37,822 nt of DNA from Elysia marginata (Eukaryota > Mollusca > Gastropoda > Plakobranchidae). The stretch lies in the NCBI GenBank assembly GCA_019649035.1, contig BMAT01012505.1, forward strand, positions 310,484 through 348,305. The letters run 5' to 3'. Position 1 is the stretch's first letter. Each line of letters begins with the position of its first letter. The notes under the pieces are model-generated. The model was given only the letters and a program-made list of their open reading frames with translations, did not search any database and was not told the origin of the DNA. The position numbers were made by a program, and so were the translations under genes. Positions 1 to 12,600 of the stretch are shown in pieces.

Positions 1-343
1 TTTCGCCTCATTTGAGATTTATATAAAAGAGAAGAGGTGAATTCAACATCATATTATTCATCTCATTCACAAAACAACCTAAAGCGTGTTGCTCTTTTCC
101 GAAAAAAAAGTTGATCTGGGTCCAGATTTTTGTTTATCACCAAGCCTTGAACCCCAACAGACAAATTAATATTGATAAAAGTTTTATTCATAAATCTATT
201 GTGTTCCCAATTGCATTGTTTAGCCTTTGCATTAGCTATGACGCGCAAGGTCTGACGTAACAACCATTCATAAAACCCACCATCGTTTGAAGTTGTTGCA
301 CAGTGTAATTTTTCATCGTACACAAACAAAATTTTTTTTTCTC

Positions 344-820
344 AGCACTGTGTTCGAAGCGCATCATGAACGAATTTGGACGTTCAAGTAAAACCCATCA
401 TGGCTAGATCTAGATTCATCGAAATTCTTGCGCACTGTAGTGCCAATTTTAATCGTCCAAATTAATTTCCCAAGCACTGTGCTCGAAACTCGAAGCGCGT
501 GACAGCATGAACGCACTTAGAAGTTCAAGCAAAGAGTTTGGAGTGCAAGAGAGCCGAGACACGCTGCTTACGCGTATACTCATGGCTGCACAGCAACAGA
601 AAAAAGCCGATAATTCAAAAGATAATAGCGGCAAGTACAAACACACATACATCACAATCTACACTATCTCTCAAGGCGTATGCTTTGTTTACTGGCTCTA
701 TTCGCATTTGCTTTTTTAGCACTGTTATCGCAGAGTCAGGTTCAGTTTTCCCTCTTTCGCGCTATTTTATTCTCTTTGGTTCAAGTAAAACCCATTATGG
801 CTAGAGGCTAGATCTAGATT
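344..820 (+). repeat. Diverged direct-repeat modules (unassigned)
   Basis: Three related modules lie head to tail. Module A (344-417) begins with AGCACTGTGTTCGAAGCGC and runs through GTTCAAGTAAAACCCATCAT to TGGCTAGATCTAGATT. Module B (473-533) repeats the first half, AGCACTGTGCTCGAA, ending in GTTCAAGCAAA. Module C (778-820) repeats the second half, GTTCAAGTAAAACCCATTAT followed by a TAGATC tract. This looks like nested or internally duplicated copies of a dispersed element. I see no coding frame that uses the repeat in a sensible way, and short open frames on both strands here appear incidental. Confidence 0.5.
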
Positions 821-1015
821 TTTGTGGGCCTTGGGGTTTCGGTCCAAAATGAAAAATTTTAAAATAAAATCGCCGTCATCGTTTTTCGTTCTAAATAGTA
901 GTCTAAAACCATTCCAAGCACGCCTAGAATCACTGAGCCAAAATTGAAGGCCGTACGTTTTGCCGTTTAGGAGTCCATTGCGAAGGTTACAAACACACAC
1001 ACGGAACTTTCGCAT

Positions 1016-2325
1016 TTATATAATAGATAATAATAATGTAGATTATTTATAAAGCGCTTTCCCCAAAAACATTTAGCTCAAAGCTTAAAATACCAATTAG
1101 TAACTTAGAATGCCACAATTTTGACATTTGACTAATATTTGGTCTGGGCACATTACACATTCATTGGCTTCCTTACTACAGACTTAGAAATTCTAAAGTG
1201 TCGAAGAAATTTTGGTTTTTAATCATGGGTTCATGCTTGAAATGCTCTATACAAAAGTTGAGATTTTTCGAGCCCTATGGGAACAAAACTGCAGTTTAAA
1301 TTATAAAAAAAAGAACTATCAGTACACCTTACAGAAGAAAAGAAAAAAAAAACTAAAAACAGTTTGAAATACAACAAATATTTGAATTATCCTGGTTCAA
1401 AATATCTCAACTCGACTAGAAATGATTACTTTTTAAAAGTTACAAGACTTATCACTCTATAAGGAATTATTTTACATGTATAATCTTTGATGATTTATAA
1501 AAAAAATGACCAAAAAGAGAAAAGGAAACGAGACAAGATTTGAGTTGAAATTGTATTACTAATGAACTCCATTAGCTCACACTTGGCAAATTTTCAATCA
1601 TAACAGTTACAATTTATAGAAAAATTAAAAACTGTCGAAAAAAAGAACCTAACAATAGAACAAAACTGTTGGCAACCAGTTTTATACATAAAGTCTGAAG
1701 ATGAGACGAAAAAAGACAAGAAAAATAGAATTGAGAACGAATTTGCAACCTTTAAACAATATTTTCACATCTCTTTACATATTACACACTGGTTTTTTTT
1801 TTAAATACCTTTCAGATTCTCACAACACCAAGGGCAGGGATTTATTAACAAAATCCTTCTTCACTCAGCTTTAGACAAAAGTTTGATTCATGTGCTCCTC
1901 TAATCATCCTTAAAGATCTTAAAATGCAGGTCATGTTTTGGATGAGAGGTCTTACAATTGAAAGGTGCACAGTGAAGACTTTTTAAAAGTGTAATTTATA
2001 ATGTATATTGCCCAGGATAATTTTTTTCTTTTGCGTGTTAGACAGACATGAAGAAACAAATTAAACATTAGGTGAAAAATCCATCACAACAATAACTTAA
2101 AGAGCTGTACAGAAAAAATTTCATTGGTTGTTTTTTTTTACTATAGGTAGAGTTTTACCACAGAGAAAATGCTCACTTTTCAGAGTGATGACAAGATAGG
2201 ACAATCGTGACACTAATCAATAACTTTAAGAACTAATTTCAGTTCACAAATATCTCATTTAAAATGACCTGGGTTAAAAGGCAATTACCTTGCAAAATTG
2301 ATGTAATCAAAGTTGGATTACAAAA
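1016..2325. other. Non-coding AT-rich stretch
   Basis: About 1.3 kb of AT-rich sequence with many A and T runs. I see no convincing exon, no tRNA-like box and no clear terminal repeats. It lies downstream of the zinc-finger gene's stop codon. Confidence 0.5.
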
Positions 2326-2600
2326 TAGGGGGCAACAAAGGCAGAGTGGTTCGCGGTCGGACTCAAGATCTGGAGGCCGTGGGTTCGATTCCCCACCATG
2401 CCATGTTGCAATTGCCTTGGGAAAGCAATTTACCCTAATTTTCCCCAGTCCATCCACCCACCTGTACAATGGGTACTCAGCTACAGGCTTCAAATGTACT
2501 GGTCTGCTGGGGCATTAGTGGCGCTGCTCTGTGGCGACTAACGAATACAAATTTCCCCGAAGGGATTAAAATAGTGTATAAAAATAAATATAAAAAAATA
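2326..2600 (+). mobile_element. tRNA-derived SINE, family A, copy 1
   Basis: The head resembles a class II (Leu/Ser-type) tRNA: a box A-like GGCAGAGTGGTT near 2340 and a perfect box B GGTTCGATTCC near 2383. A conserved body follows, GGGAAAGCAATTTACCC (2419 on) and CAGTCCATCCACCCACCTGT (from about 2446) with AATGGGTAC, then an A-rich tail (AAAAATAAATATAAAAAAATAAAA, split by single T residues) near 2580-2603. The same body is present in reverse at 10896-11231, which makes this a dispersed family rather than a tRNA gene. The tRNA part no longer has a matching acceptor stem. I could not find a clear target-site duplication. Confidence 0.85.
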
Positions 2601-2604
2601 AAAC

Positions 2605-4200
2605 TGTAGCCACTTCTCTTCGACAGTTACATGTCTATGTACTGTGTCAAATAGATAGAGCATTCATGATTCGAATTGAAAGTCCTTTGTGCTTTCATGG
2701 TCTATCCAAAATATAAATAGCTTGTTAGTAATGTTACAAACATATTTAAAAGGAACATGATGAAACCCAGTTAATTATTCTGTGCAACGTATTGGAATTG
2801 GGAATTAAAAATCCCATCCAGATTTTAATTTAAAAAAATAGCATGCAAGATTATCAATATTACAGAAAAAAAAATATCATTTAACCAATCCATATAGCAC
2901 ATGACATAAAAATTCATTTTTATCACAGACAATGAAGTCCAGCCCACATGGGAAGGCCAGCAAAAGCTGATTATTGCAACTCTCCTTCACAAACCCTCAG
3001 CAAACCCAGCCTTCCCCCAGCTACTTTGCACATACGTACTTAGCAATCAGTGGTTTTACTTTGACATTTAATCCGTGTGACAGACTTTTCTCACAAAATG
3101 CTATTTCAATGGAGATAGGAAAGTTTCTCCAGATAATATTTTCATAACGATCTAATCAGCATCTGTAAAGCTATTTAAGCAAAAGACCTTCTCCTGTTAA
3201 AACTTTAATCTGCTCTAGATAAGATTGAGAATATGCCATTCAGGTGGAGTTAACAAAAGCATTGATAACATGGTACTTTTCTTACAACTACCCGCTGTTT
3301 TCTTCCCTTTTTTCCTCAGACTTCTACTATAATTACTGAAGAAATTGCTCAAGCCTTATCTGTTTTGCTTCCTAATATACTTATTAAATTTTCATACTAG
3401 TGGGTAGCCTTCACTCCATCACACCAATAATCAGCAGTACATGGAATACGGAAAATCTTATTGATATGTAAGAGAAGGTAAGCTTATAATTTTTTTAAAG
3501 TGTTCATTTTAATTTACAGGTGTCTTATAATATATCTAATTCCTAATATTTTAATGTGTATTACTACTAATGAACAGACACTCATGAAGCAGTTGAATAG
3601 GGGAAGCCTTCTTCTTTCCATTTCAATAAAAGCATAAGTTTGATAATTTTGTTGACAATGCTTAAATCAGTTTTAAGTTGAGCTATCAAACTCTTGAATA
3701 AAATAGAAAGTTTTCACAACCCATCATCTTGCATAATGAGCATTTTGATTGTATATATATCTTAAGGTTCGATTACAACATATTTTATCATATAATTAAA
3801 GATATTGACAACCTAGCACAACTTTAATAAAGAAGTCTTAAACTGATAAAAAATGTTATTGTCAGCTTTCGTCCTTTGAAGGGATTACCTACTGGTATTA
3901 TACACCATTCAGGCAAATAATAAACCCCTTAACATTGTTTATGTCTGCTGGAGCTTATCAATTTTTGTCATAAGAAGGGTTCTTCTGTCCTTTCCTGTTA
4001 CCAAAATTTAAATTGATTAGTTGATGCCATGGTCTTCAATCTATTCTTGCAGACGACACACAGGTTGAAGATTGAAGGTGGTGAAGATGTAAGGGTGGCC
4101 CTGTTGATGATGTTGGAGTTGAGATTGATGGTGAAAGCCATAAGGGAATTAGAAGTGATCTAGAGAATAGAGAAGATGTTGAGCTAGACTCTTGCTAAAT
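2605..4200. other. Non-coding stretch, no recognised feature
   Basis: AT-rich sequence without a convincing exon. Around 4045-4195 one plus-strand frame reads protein-like, with LADDTQVED, two stops, then VDDVGVEIDG and so on to a TAA, but it has no supporting splice pattern or recognised family. Confidence 0.4.
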
Positions 4201-4202
4201 AG

Positions 4203-4471
4203 ATAATATGTGACATGACATCGTGAAATCAGGCTTATGTCAAACTGGGTCAAACCCAGAAAATGGCTGCTAAAAAAAATAAATTACTATTAGATAAGTC
4301 TACCTCACTGGCTTATAAATCAAATATCTTAGGTTCTAGTAAAGTTAGAGTAATGATTTTTTTCTAGTTTAAGTACATATATGAAGCTTCTCGTAATACT
4401 ATTTTACTAATGACTCTAAATGTCCAAATTTTGACATTAAGCCTGATTTCACGAGGTTGGGTCACATAATT
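4203..4471. mobile_element. Inverted-repeat element (fold-back or MITE remnant)
   Basis: Two arms about 45 bp long face each other. The left arm (4203-4248) contains TCGTGAAATCAGGCTTA at 4221-4237. The right arm (4427-4471) contains its exact reverse complement TAAGCCTGATTTCACGA at 4438-4454. Beyond that 17-bp core the arms continue with mismatches (ATATGTGAC outside, TGTCAAA inside). The roughly 180-bp interior has no coding frame. I infer a small non-autonomous inverted-repeat element, superfamily unknown. Confidence 0.6.
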
Positions 4472-4474
4472 AGA

Positions 4475-5345
4475 AGGCTGTGACAGAAAGTTGTTTTGCG
4501 TAACAAACAACTTTGGGTGCAAAATATTTTATTCTGTCAGCGTTTAACATTAGTTTTGAAAAGGTCCATTTAATTCTATAACAAACAAAACGCAGTGGAT
4601 CTATTAATGTTTAAACCAAAGAATGATAGAAACTCATAAGACTTGCACTATCAGTACAAACTTCCCACCTTTGGAAATTCATGTCAGAATCACCTGTGAC
4701 TTAATGGGTTTTGTGCTCTTATTTAGAGAGATATTAAGAGTCTTAATATTGCATTCTGTAAAAATTATATGTGCTCAAAACGTTGCATTCAGCCCATTAC
4801 ATGTTCCAACAAGATAATATGGCAGTTTTGGGTCTGAAACATTTTAATTAGCTCCAAAACCCGACACGAAATCACTCCTGACAAGGTACATGACCTTTTA
4901 TCAAAGGCAGTCATATCTAAATTTATAGAGCTACTGCAAAATGTTGAAGTAGAGCCTTTTACAGCTCGCCTGGTCTTAAACTAGGTTTATTTAAGTTGGA
5001 TCACAAATCAGAGCCCTAGGTCTGTTTAAAGCTCTATTTCCATAGCAACATTATTAGATCATAGAACAAACAAATCCATAGGCTAAGCAGACAAAAAGCT
5101 CCTTGTACAATCAAGCCTTTCATAGATGAAGACATAAACATATAAGTGAAAGAGCTTGCATTGTTCTATTTTTTGTTTTTGGAATTATGTCTGCTATTTG
5201 TTTTATTTATCAGAACATCAAATTTAGTAAGTTGTACATTAAGTAAATTGAAGATACTAGCCTTCACCCACCACCAGCCATTGTTAATTCTGATCAAAGT
5301 CAGCCCTCTATCAGTGCAGTGAATCTCCTGTGGTAGCTTGGCAGT
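4475..5345. other. Non-coding stretch
   Basis: No exon or repeat recognised with confidence. The 64-codon open frame at 4623-4817 has no recognisable motif and a composition expected by chance. Confidence 0.4.
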
Positions 5346-5348
5346 GTA

Positions 5349-5510
5349 CAGTGGAATCCTGTTAAGATAAACCCTTCTGGACCTGAATAAAAGTTTAATT
5401 TATCCTAAGTTTATATAAGACAGTAACATTATGAAAAGAAGAAGGAAAAGGACCAAAAATGTAGTTTATAATATTATTAACTCAGGGTTTATCTTAAGCA
5501 GACTCCACTG
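5349..5510. mobile_element. Short pogo/Tigger-like MITE, AGATAAAC subfamily
   Basis: Termini are CAGTGGAATCCTGTTAAGAT on the left and, read inward from the right, CAGTGGAGTCTGCTTAAGAT. Both are followed by AAAC, and TA flanks each end (5347-5348, 5511-5512). TIRs that start CAGTG with a TA duplication are typical of the pogo branch of Tc1/mariner. At 162 bp it has no room for a transposase. It sits about 150 bp past the zinc-finger gene's stop, so it may lie within that gene's 3' UTR. Confidence 0.85.
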
Positions 5511-5659
5511 TAGTTCCATCTTTCAAGGCTAAGTGACTTGAAGCATCAAACAATTTCAAGTATTAATATTGTACTTACACTTACATGCTGCACAATTTGG
5601 TGTGTCTTTAACGTCATTAATTAATCAATACTATGTATAGTTACAAACCAGCTCTTCTG

Positions 5660-6625
5660 TTAAGCTTTAAAGAATTTTGAGTTTGGCCCATCTTTAGCTT
5701 GTAAGTTGACTCCGTCACTGTCCTCTTGATGAACTGAGGCATCTGCTGAGTGCTGAATTATTATTCCCTGTCCATCATCAAGTGTAACCATAAATGTTCC
5801 TTGAGTCTGATTATGGGGGTCACTACCTGAGGCATTTGTAACCGCTGCAGTCATATCCTGTCCTAAAGAGGCAAGTCCATTGGCAGCCACCACCTCCATA
5901 AGACACTCTGTGCTCATGAGGCCTGTGCCATCTCCCTGTGGGACGAGCGCAGGGCCAGCATCCAGAGTCTGATCTGATGGATCAGGAGGCATCTCTGGGA
6001 GAACAGCCTGCACTTCCATACGCTGCTGCTCTGACTGTCCAAGGATCTCGGCAAACATGGCCGCCTGTTCCGGCTGATCCACACTATGAGGCTGGATGGA
6101 GATGGTGGTTGGGTTGTCGAGGTCAGTGTCTTGCTCTGGTCTTACTGTTGCCGAGCCAGTGTCTAAGGTGGATGCCATTATAACCTGGCCCTCTGCAGAG
6201 GTACATATGACCTGATACTCATCAGTAATACCGCCAGTTGAGTGCTGTTTCTGAGCGTGCTCATCAGCCGAAAGTACAAGTGCCTCGCTACAGCCGTCAT
6301 GGCTTGATTCAAAGTCATGCATTAGGCCCGGTATACTCTGACCTTTAGAAGCCTGATCGTCCTGCTGCAGGTTGTGAACCCCTGTCTCCTGCTGCTGGCC
6401 CTGGAGATGAATCGAGTCACCTGGGTTCCCTCTCAGCACAGACAGGCTGGTATTGGGCAGGAACGCCTGACAGTGCTCCAGCAGTTTGGCTACTTGCTCA
6501 CTTGCCGCTTGTTTCTGGGCGTGGTCATCAGAGGCAAATACATCTAAGAGTTCATGAAGACAGAGTTGTCTCTGTTGGGCCAGTTGCGTTTCCAGATCAG
6601 TCACTTGCTGCTTCAGCAGATCAAC
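5660..6625 (-). CDS. Zinc-finger gene, last coding exon (321 aa)
   Basis: Acceptor CCCTTCAG|GTT; the stop codon TAA is at 5662-5660. The N-terminal part continues the coiled coil (LLKQQVTDLETQLAQQRQ). The remainder is rich in Gln, Asp, Ser, Gly and Met with no Cys/His finger, like an activation or disordered region, ending PNSKFFKA. An ATG at 6637 reads in the same frame, but it lies before the splice acceptor and is not needed. Confidence 0.9.
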   Translation of the reverse strand, partial: VDLLKQQVTDLETQLAQQRQLCLHELLDVFASDDHAQKQAASEQVAKLLEHCQAFLPNTSLSVLRGNPGDSIHLQGQQQETGVHNLQQDDQASKGQSIPGLMHDFESSHDGCSEALVLSADEHAQKQHSTGGITDEYQVICTSAEGQVIMASTLDTGSATVRPEQDTDLDNPTTISIQPHSVDQPEQAAMFAEILGQSEQQRMEVQAVLPEMPPDPSDQTLDAGPALVPQGDGTGLMSTECLMEVVAANGLASLGQDMTAAVTNASGSDPHNQTQGTFMVTLDDGQGIIIQHSADASVHQEDSDGVNLQAKDGPNSKFFKA

Positions 6626-9600
6626 CTGAAGGGACATACAATGTTCTTTAATATTCTTACCTTTATATGTTTATCTAATTTACTGCATCCCTTATACAGG
6701 TTTGCAGTCGTTTCTGAGAACTAATGTAGGCATAAAGAAGGATGGTAATTTTTTAAGTATTTTAAATAATAAAAGATCACATTTAAGTATTTAAGGGGTA
6801 TCTCAAAGCCTGATATGAAGTCCTGTTTTAACAAATGTTAGTCTAATCTTTAAATTTAAATTTTTGGACAGAAAAATCTTTGCAACTTACCAAATTATGG
6901 AAAATTACACACCCAAACAAAAACTAAAAATGTGCAAGTAAACCGGCAACGGCAGCTAAGGTTTGTACTCAAAACTGCCAGAAAAAAATTTAAAAAACTT
7001 TGGCCCCTCAGGGCAACAATGAAGAAAGGTGGTGGCAGAGAAAAAAAAACAACATTGACCCACTTGAATTTTATACTCCTCTGCTTTGGCTTTGTACATG
7101 TTTTTCTCTTCTTCTTCCATTCTACAGCGAATTTCCCATGACAAGTTCGGGTCAATAGCAGTTTTACCTAGTTGACCTAAGTCCTAAAAAAAATAGAGAA
7201 AACAGTGTTTAGTGTTTAAAGTTATAAAAAAAAGATGCTGACAGATTTGTTTAGCTGTCTCAGGTAATCAGATTACAAATATAAATTTCATTCATAGCAC
7301 AAGAATTGTGAACTTTTACTTTGGACAAAGAAGAGGCAGCCATACAAATTTAAAGACCTTTTATCAATTGACAAAAAGCTTGGAGCACTATTTAAATCTT
7401 TTATGAATGGCCTATTTCCACTTTTGGACACAGTGAGTTTCCACTTTTGAATGCAAAAAAAATCTGGATCTAGACTAGAACACTCATGGCTCTGTTGGGG
7501 CAGTTGGGGCAGTTCAGTTCAATTTCACACCACAAAGCAAAGGGAAATCAATAGAAAGAAAGTAAATAATGTAAACATTACAATGAATGATGGTTTAGAT
7601 TTATAAAACATGGATCGGATTTGTTGCTGTCGCATAAAATCAAGCATAGCAGAGCAACACACTATCCATTGCTAGATCCTTACACATACCGCAGAAGTCA
7701 CACATAGTCCCTTGGTGCGTCAAAAGATTACCCTACTGATCAACGCGTTGTGCGTTAATACGTCAGTATAGAGTTAAGCATCTACAGCAGAGAATACAAA
7801 TCTTTGATCTTGAACTTACTGCTATGCTGCTGAGATATAATTTCAGTGTATGTCACAATGTGGAGCTAAATATCAGAACTAGATATACATAAAAAACCCA
7901 TAGATAAAGTCGCTCTTTATCTTTGAAATTATAAAATGTACTGAACACATGTGTTGTTTTTTTTCTGAATAAAAGTTACCAAAATGAAAAGGCCTGTATT
8001 TAGATTTGTATCTAGAGGCCAAAATCAGTTGAATTGTACTGTAGTATAGTAGTTAAAAGTGAACTTCAGTGTCTTATTCTCAATCCTATTTTTTAATGGT
8101 TTGATTTTCAAACTGCCATTGAAAAAAATTGACTACATCTTCTTAAAGCAGCTGGCACAAAACTTAGTATAAATACTTAATTTATCTCTGTTGCTCAAAA
8201 CTTACTCCAGAGTCAATGATATGACTTGCCAAGGCTGTTTCCAGCTGAGTGCCCTGAATTATCATGATGGTTTCTTCATCCCCTTGTCCCACTGACCCAT
8301 CTCCTTTCTCCAGGGGCTCATGTTTCACCTTCTGTAATGTTTTGCCATGGTGTATGGAGTTGGCAACTGTTTTCAACACATCTAAAAGTGAGAAGATTCA
8401 CACAAAATGGGCAAAAACAATTACTGCTTATATTTCAGGGCTGGGAAAAGCAATCACCCAAAAAGGCTGAAAGCAAAGTGGGAAGTCTACCAACGCCTAG
8501 GGAAGTCCAGGAGTATGTTTTTAAAGTCAAGGACTAAAATAAGGGCTTTTAACCCTTTCGCAGCCGAATTTTTTTGTTTGTGATTGGGTGTCGCTCCATT
8601 TGAGCTAGCAAATCTGTAAGAGTCAAAGTCAGATCTACTAGATCTAGATCTAGAGCTAGACCTAGATCTAGATCCATCAACGTCACTTCTAGGGTCATCA
8701 TAAAACTTTTCATCCTCATGGCTATCTCCTAAAAAAAGTTCTATGCCATGTTCTTATCATATAAAACTCTCCAAGATCGTTATTCACTAGTGTCACCACA
8801 ACTTGTTGAAGACTCCATTGCTAGTGTGTTGTGAGCGGAAAGGCTCAACAAAGAGTTAAATTGAAACAGTTTGGTGCTTTCTCAAGCTGTAAACACACTT
8901 ATTTGATTAGAATTAAGTCCAATCTTAAAGGAAAAAGCATTGATAAATCCAAATTTTTAAGTAGTTTTAGCATTCCTTTCAATACTTTTTGAGATGTCAG
9001 TCAATAAAGTATGGCGTACATGTTAGGCCATAGCGGCATCATGGCATACATTAATTGATTCTATATAGGAAAATATGGCATACACAAAAACGTATGTATA
9101 TGGGGCATGAAGGGGTTAATGGTATTTTGACTTCGTTTCCAAAGAAAGTTTAGGCTGAATTTGGTCTACAGGCTAAATCTTCTCAGCCCTGAAAACAAGC
9201 TGTCAAAAATAACATTTCCATTTTTAATGACAAAGTGTAAAGTTGGGACATCAAAGGTAAATACATTCCCAATATTCTTTCAATAAGACTAATCTCCATA
9301 AACCATGTGATCATCCATTAACTGATCGTTTGTGTTAAATAATATGTGAGGTCTCATAATACCTAAAAAGTTATCCAAAGAAATGCCATTAAGGCTATAG
9401 GCCTAAACATTGATAATAATTTTTTAAACCAATATATTGAAAACATAATCATTTCTAAAAAACCTACTGGGCTCTGTTATTTGGACAGCTTGTTGAGATA
9501 TTGCAGGTCTGATAATGGTCTCCATGGGGTTGTGAACTCGACCGAAATTGTCCTGCATACCATGGTGGTGATCTTCATGAGATCTGATCTCTGGTGGTGA

Positions 9601-12600
9601 ATTGAGATCCTGAAAGTGAAAAAAATACATACTCTTACTTTTATCCTTAGGAATTTTTTATGATCATTTGTCGGGCACTGGTTTTTTAAACCAATTATAG
9701 CTTGGAAGGTTAAATTTGATAACTTAAGTTTACAAATAATTTGTATGAAGAAAAAAACTGTGAAAAAAAAAACAATTTAGATTTTTAGTAGAGCCAGATC
9801 TGAAAGAAAAAACAGAAAAATTTATTTATAAAAGCTTTAGCTGTTGTGCATTGCTAATGGTATATTTTAACAAATCCTTTAGAACTTTTGTGTTGCAAGT
9901 TTTTAAATTACTGATAATGTTTTTATTTATTGACAAAATCTTCACATCATAAGTCTTTTAAAAACAAAAAGTTCAGTAAACCTATAGATGTTGATAAGTT
10001 GACAGATGAAAACACAGCTTGGTCTTTACTCCTAGTTTAAGATTTAGAAGTGCAAAGAACTTATATTTACTTTACAAACTAATATTAAATGAAATTGTAA
10101 AAAAAACCTGGCATTTCTGCACTTTCTCATAAATGGACAAAATATTTTCAGTATTAACAAAGATAAAAAAACAACTGTGTAAACAATATTTTGAAGCATT
10201 TTAAGGCCAGAGCTCTTCCACAAATTTCACTGAGTTGACCACATTTCCCAACAAAGTAAATCTTACTGAAGTTGATGTGAGAACATAATCTACATAAAAG
10301 TTTAAAACCGCCATACAAAAAAAATTATTCAGGATACATTATGTAACTGTAATAGCTCAGAAAATGTTTTGCACAGTAAGGACACCAGATATTATAGTGC
10401 TTAATGATGATGATAATGACTTAATATATATCATTAAACATTTTACTACAAGAAATGTTCAAAGGTACCTTAGAAACCTCAACTGTTTTTAAATATTGTA
10501 TTAGATAAGTTTCAGATATCAATGGCACTTCAGCCAGAAACTTTTTAGTTTGCATAAACTATAAAGATCTTGGCTCATGTTAATAGTTTTTTATTACATA
10601 CTTATAAATAAAACAGAGACCATTTTCCCACAAAAACACAGTAACTTTGAGCATACCTGTGTAATTTGGATTTGAAAAGTGGTCTGTGGATTTCTGAAAT
10701 GTGTCTTGTAATGCTTGATGGCTTCATCTCTTCTATTAAAGCCATTACGACACCTGTAGCAATGCCAGTGAGCTCCCTTGAATCTTTTCTCTCCTTTGAT
10801 AATGCCAACAATATCACACTGATCAACACAGCGCAGTATCTTTAGCCCTTTGGAGATGAAACAAACCAGAAATGATAGCCCATATCTGCTAAAAAATTTT
10901 TTTTTTAAATATGGCTTATTGTCTTCCATCGCCGAAGGCAGTCTCAAGACTTTTACATATTTCCCCCAGCAGGCCAATACACACCAAAGCAAATTTAACT
11001 CATATTTCAGAGCGTTACAGCACGGCTGCCAGTTAGGCGCTCAAATACTAACATTCTACAAGTTTCAAGAACTGCCTATAGCCAGTACCCATTTGACAGG
11101 TGGGTGGACTGAGGAAAATGTGGATAAATTGCTTTCCTAAGGCAGTTACACTTACAGCAAGTGTCGTGGTGGGAATCGAACCCCCTACCACAGAATTACA
11201 AGTCCGACGCCTTAACCACTAAGCCATGTCTTAAATTATCAAAATTCTAACCTTTCAAAAAAGACTCAAGCAAAAGTATATATGGGCCTAAGTTTAAGTA
11301 TAATTTAAATATTGTAGGTCAATCTATTTTTTTATCATTAATGTTTTTAAACGAAAAGAAGGGAAAAAATTACCAGCAAAATCAATGCCCTTGTCAACAT
11401 GTTTAACCCTGTAATGAGCTTTAAGAATCACAGGATCTTGATACGCATCTGTTTTAACACACAAAGGGCAGTGCATGTGAGGTGCCTTCACTGGGCATCT
11501 TTCATCTAAACACTGGGTTGGTGTGTATGAATTCTCAGTTCCTTTAATTCTCACACTTGGATGAGTCTGCTCAAGGAAATAAAACAACAATTATAGATGT
11601 GTCAGCTAATCAATGTTAAAGCAAACATATCTTGTTAGAATTAGAGTAATAGAAATAAATTTCAACAAGCAACAGATTTTCAGACATTTTTATAAACAAG
11701 GTACTGTCCCTAGATCAAAGTCATTGAAAACTATTGAAACGCAAATGTCACATTAATGAGTTGAGACAATTCAATTAAATTCTAGTTTATTCAGTCCATA
11801 TAATATAATATACAGTGGAATCCGCTTAAAATATACCCTGCTCAAGATAAACCTTTGGTTCATATAAACTTTTCTTAGAGACCCAATTTTTTCCCTCTTT
11901 ACCAATACTAGTTTGTGTCCGATTTATATAAACGCCACAGACCAAGACTTTACATAAGATAAACTTTGTGTGTGTGTGTCTGTACCCTATGTCGCTAAAA
12001 CAAAGGGTTAAGCGTACATCCTATGTTAAACTAAGGCAAAGGTCTGTTGGTTCGGTTTTTTTTTTAAACAAGGAGAGGCTACCATCAAAATATTCAAAAT
12101 AAGTGGTTATTCCCCTTAATCTTTAATCTATTTATTTCACAAATGGATTTAAGATAAACTTTTTGTTTGGGCCATAAGCAGTTTATCTAAAGCAGATTCT
12201 ACTGTATTATATAGAAAATATTTAATGCTCCGTCAGGTGAACAGATTCTAACATTATGAATATTTAAAATACACGAATACAGACTACAAAGATTCTAACA
12301 TTATGAACATTTAAAATACACTAATTACAGAATACAAAGACTCTAACATTATGAATATTCAAAATATACTAATACAGAATACAGTGAAACCTCGTCATAC
12401 CGCCATTCCCGCATACCGCCTGCTTTTGGCTACAGTACCGTTTGGCTGCTATATAAATTAGTAAAATAACTCTTTGTACCGCCATCCGCCAGTCCCTACC
12501 GCCGTACATAATATCAGTAAACACAATAAAGAAATGCCCGCTATACCGCCAACGTAAAACCACAAAGCCTAGCCGCCGCACTAACCTACTCTCTGTCTGG

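Noticed and set aside
2330..2405. Possible Leu/Ser tRNA gene
   Set aside because: Body after box B matches the SINE at 10896-11231, and no 3' acceptor pairing.
4045..4195. Plus-strand protein-like stretch beginning LADDTQVED
   Set aside because: Two in-frame stops, no recognised homology and no splice sites that rescue it; ADD alone is too short to call reverse transcriptase.
5938..6183. Plus-strand 81-codon open frame
   Set aside because: Antisense shadow of the last zinc-finger exon.
6637..6637. ATG at the head of the last zinc-finger exon as a gene start
   Set aside because: It lies upstream of a good acceptor (CCCTTCAG), and six upstream exons join in phase to the frame.
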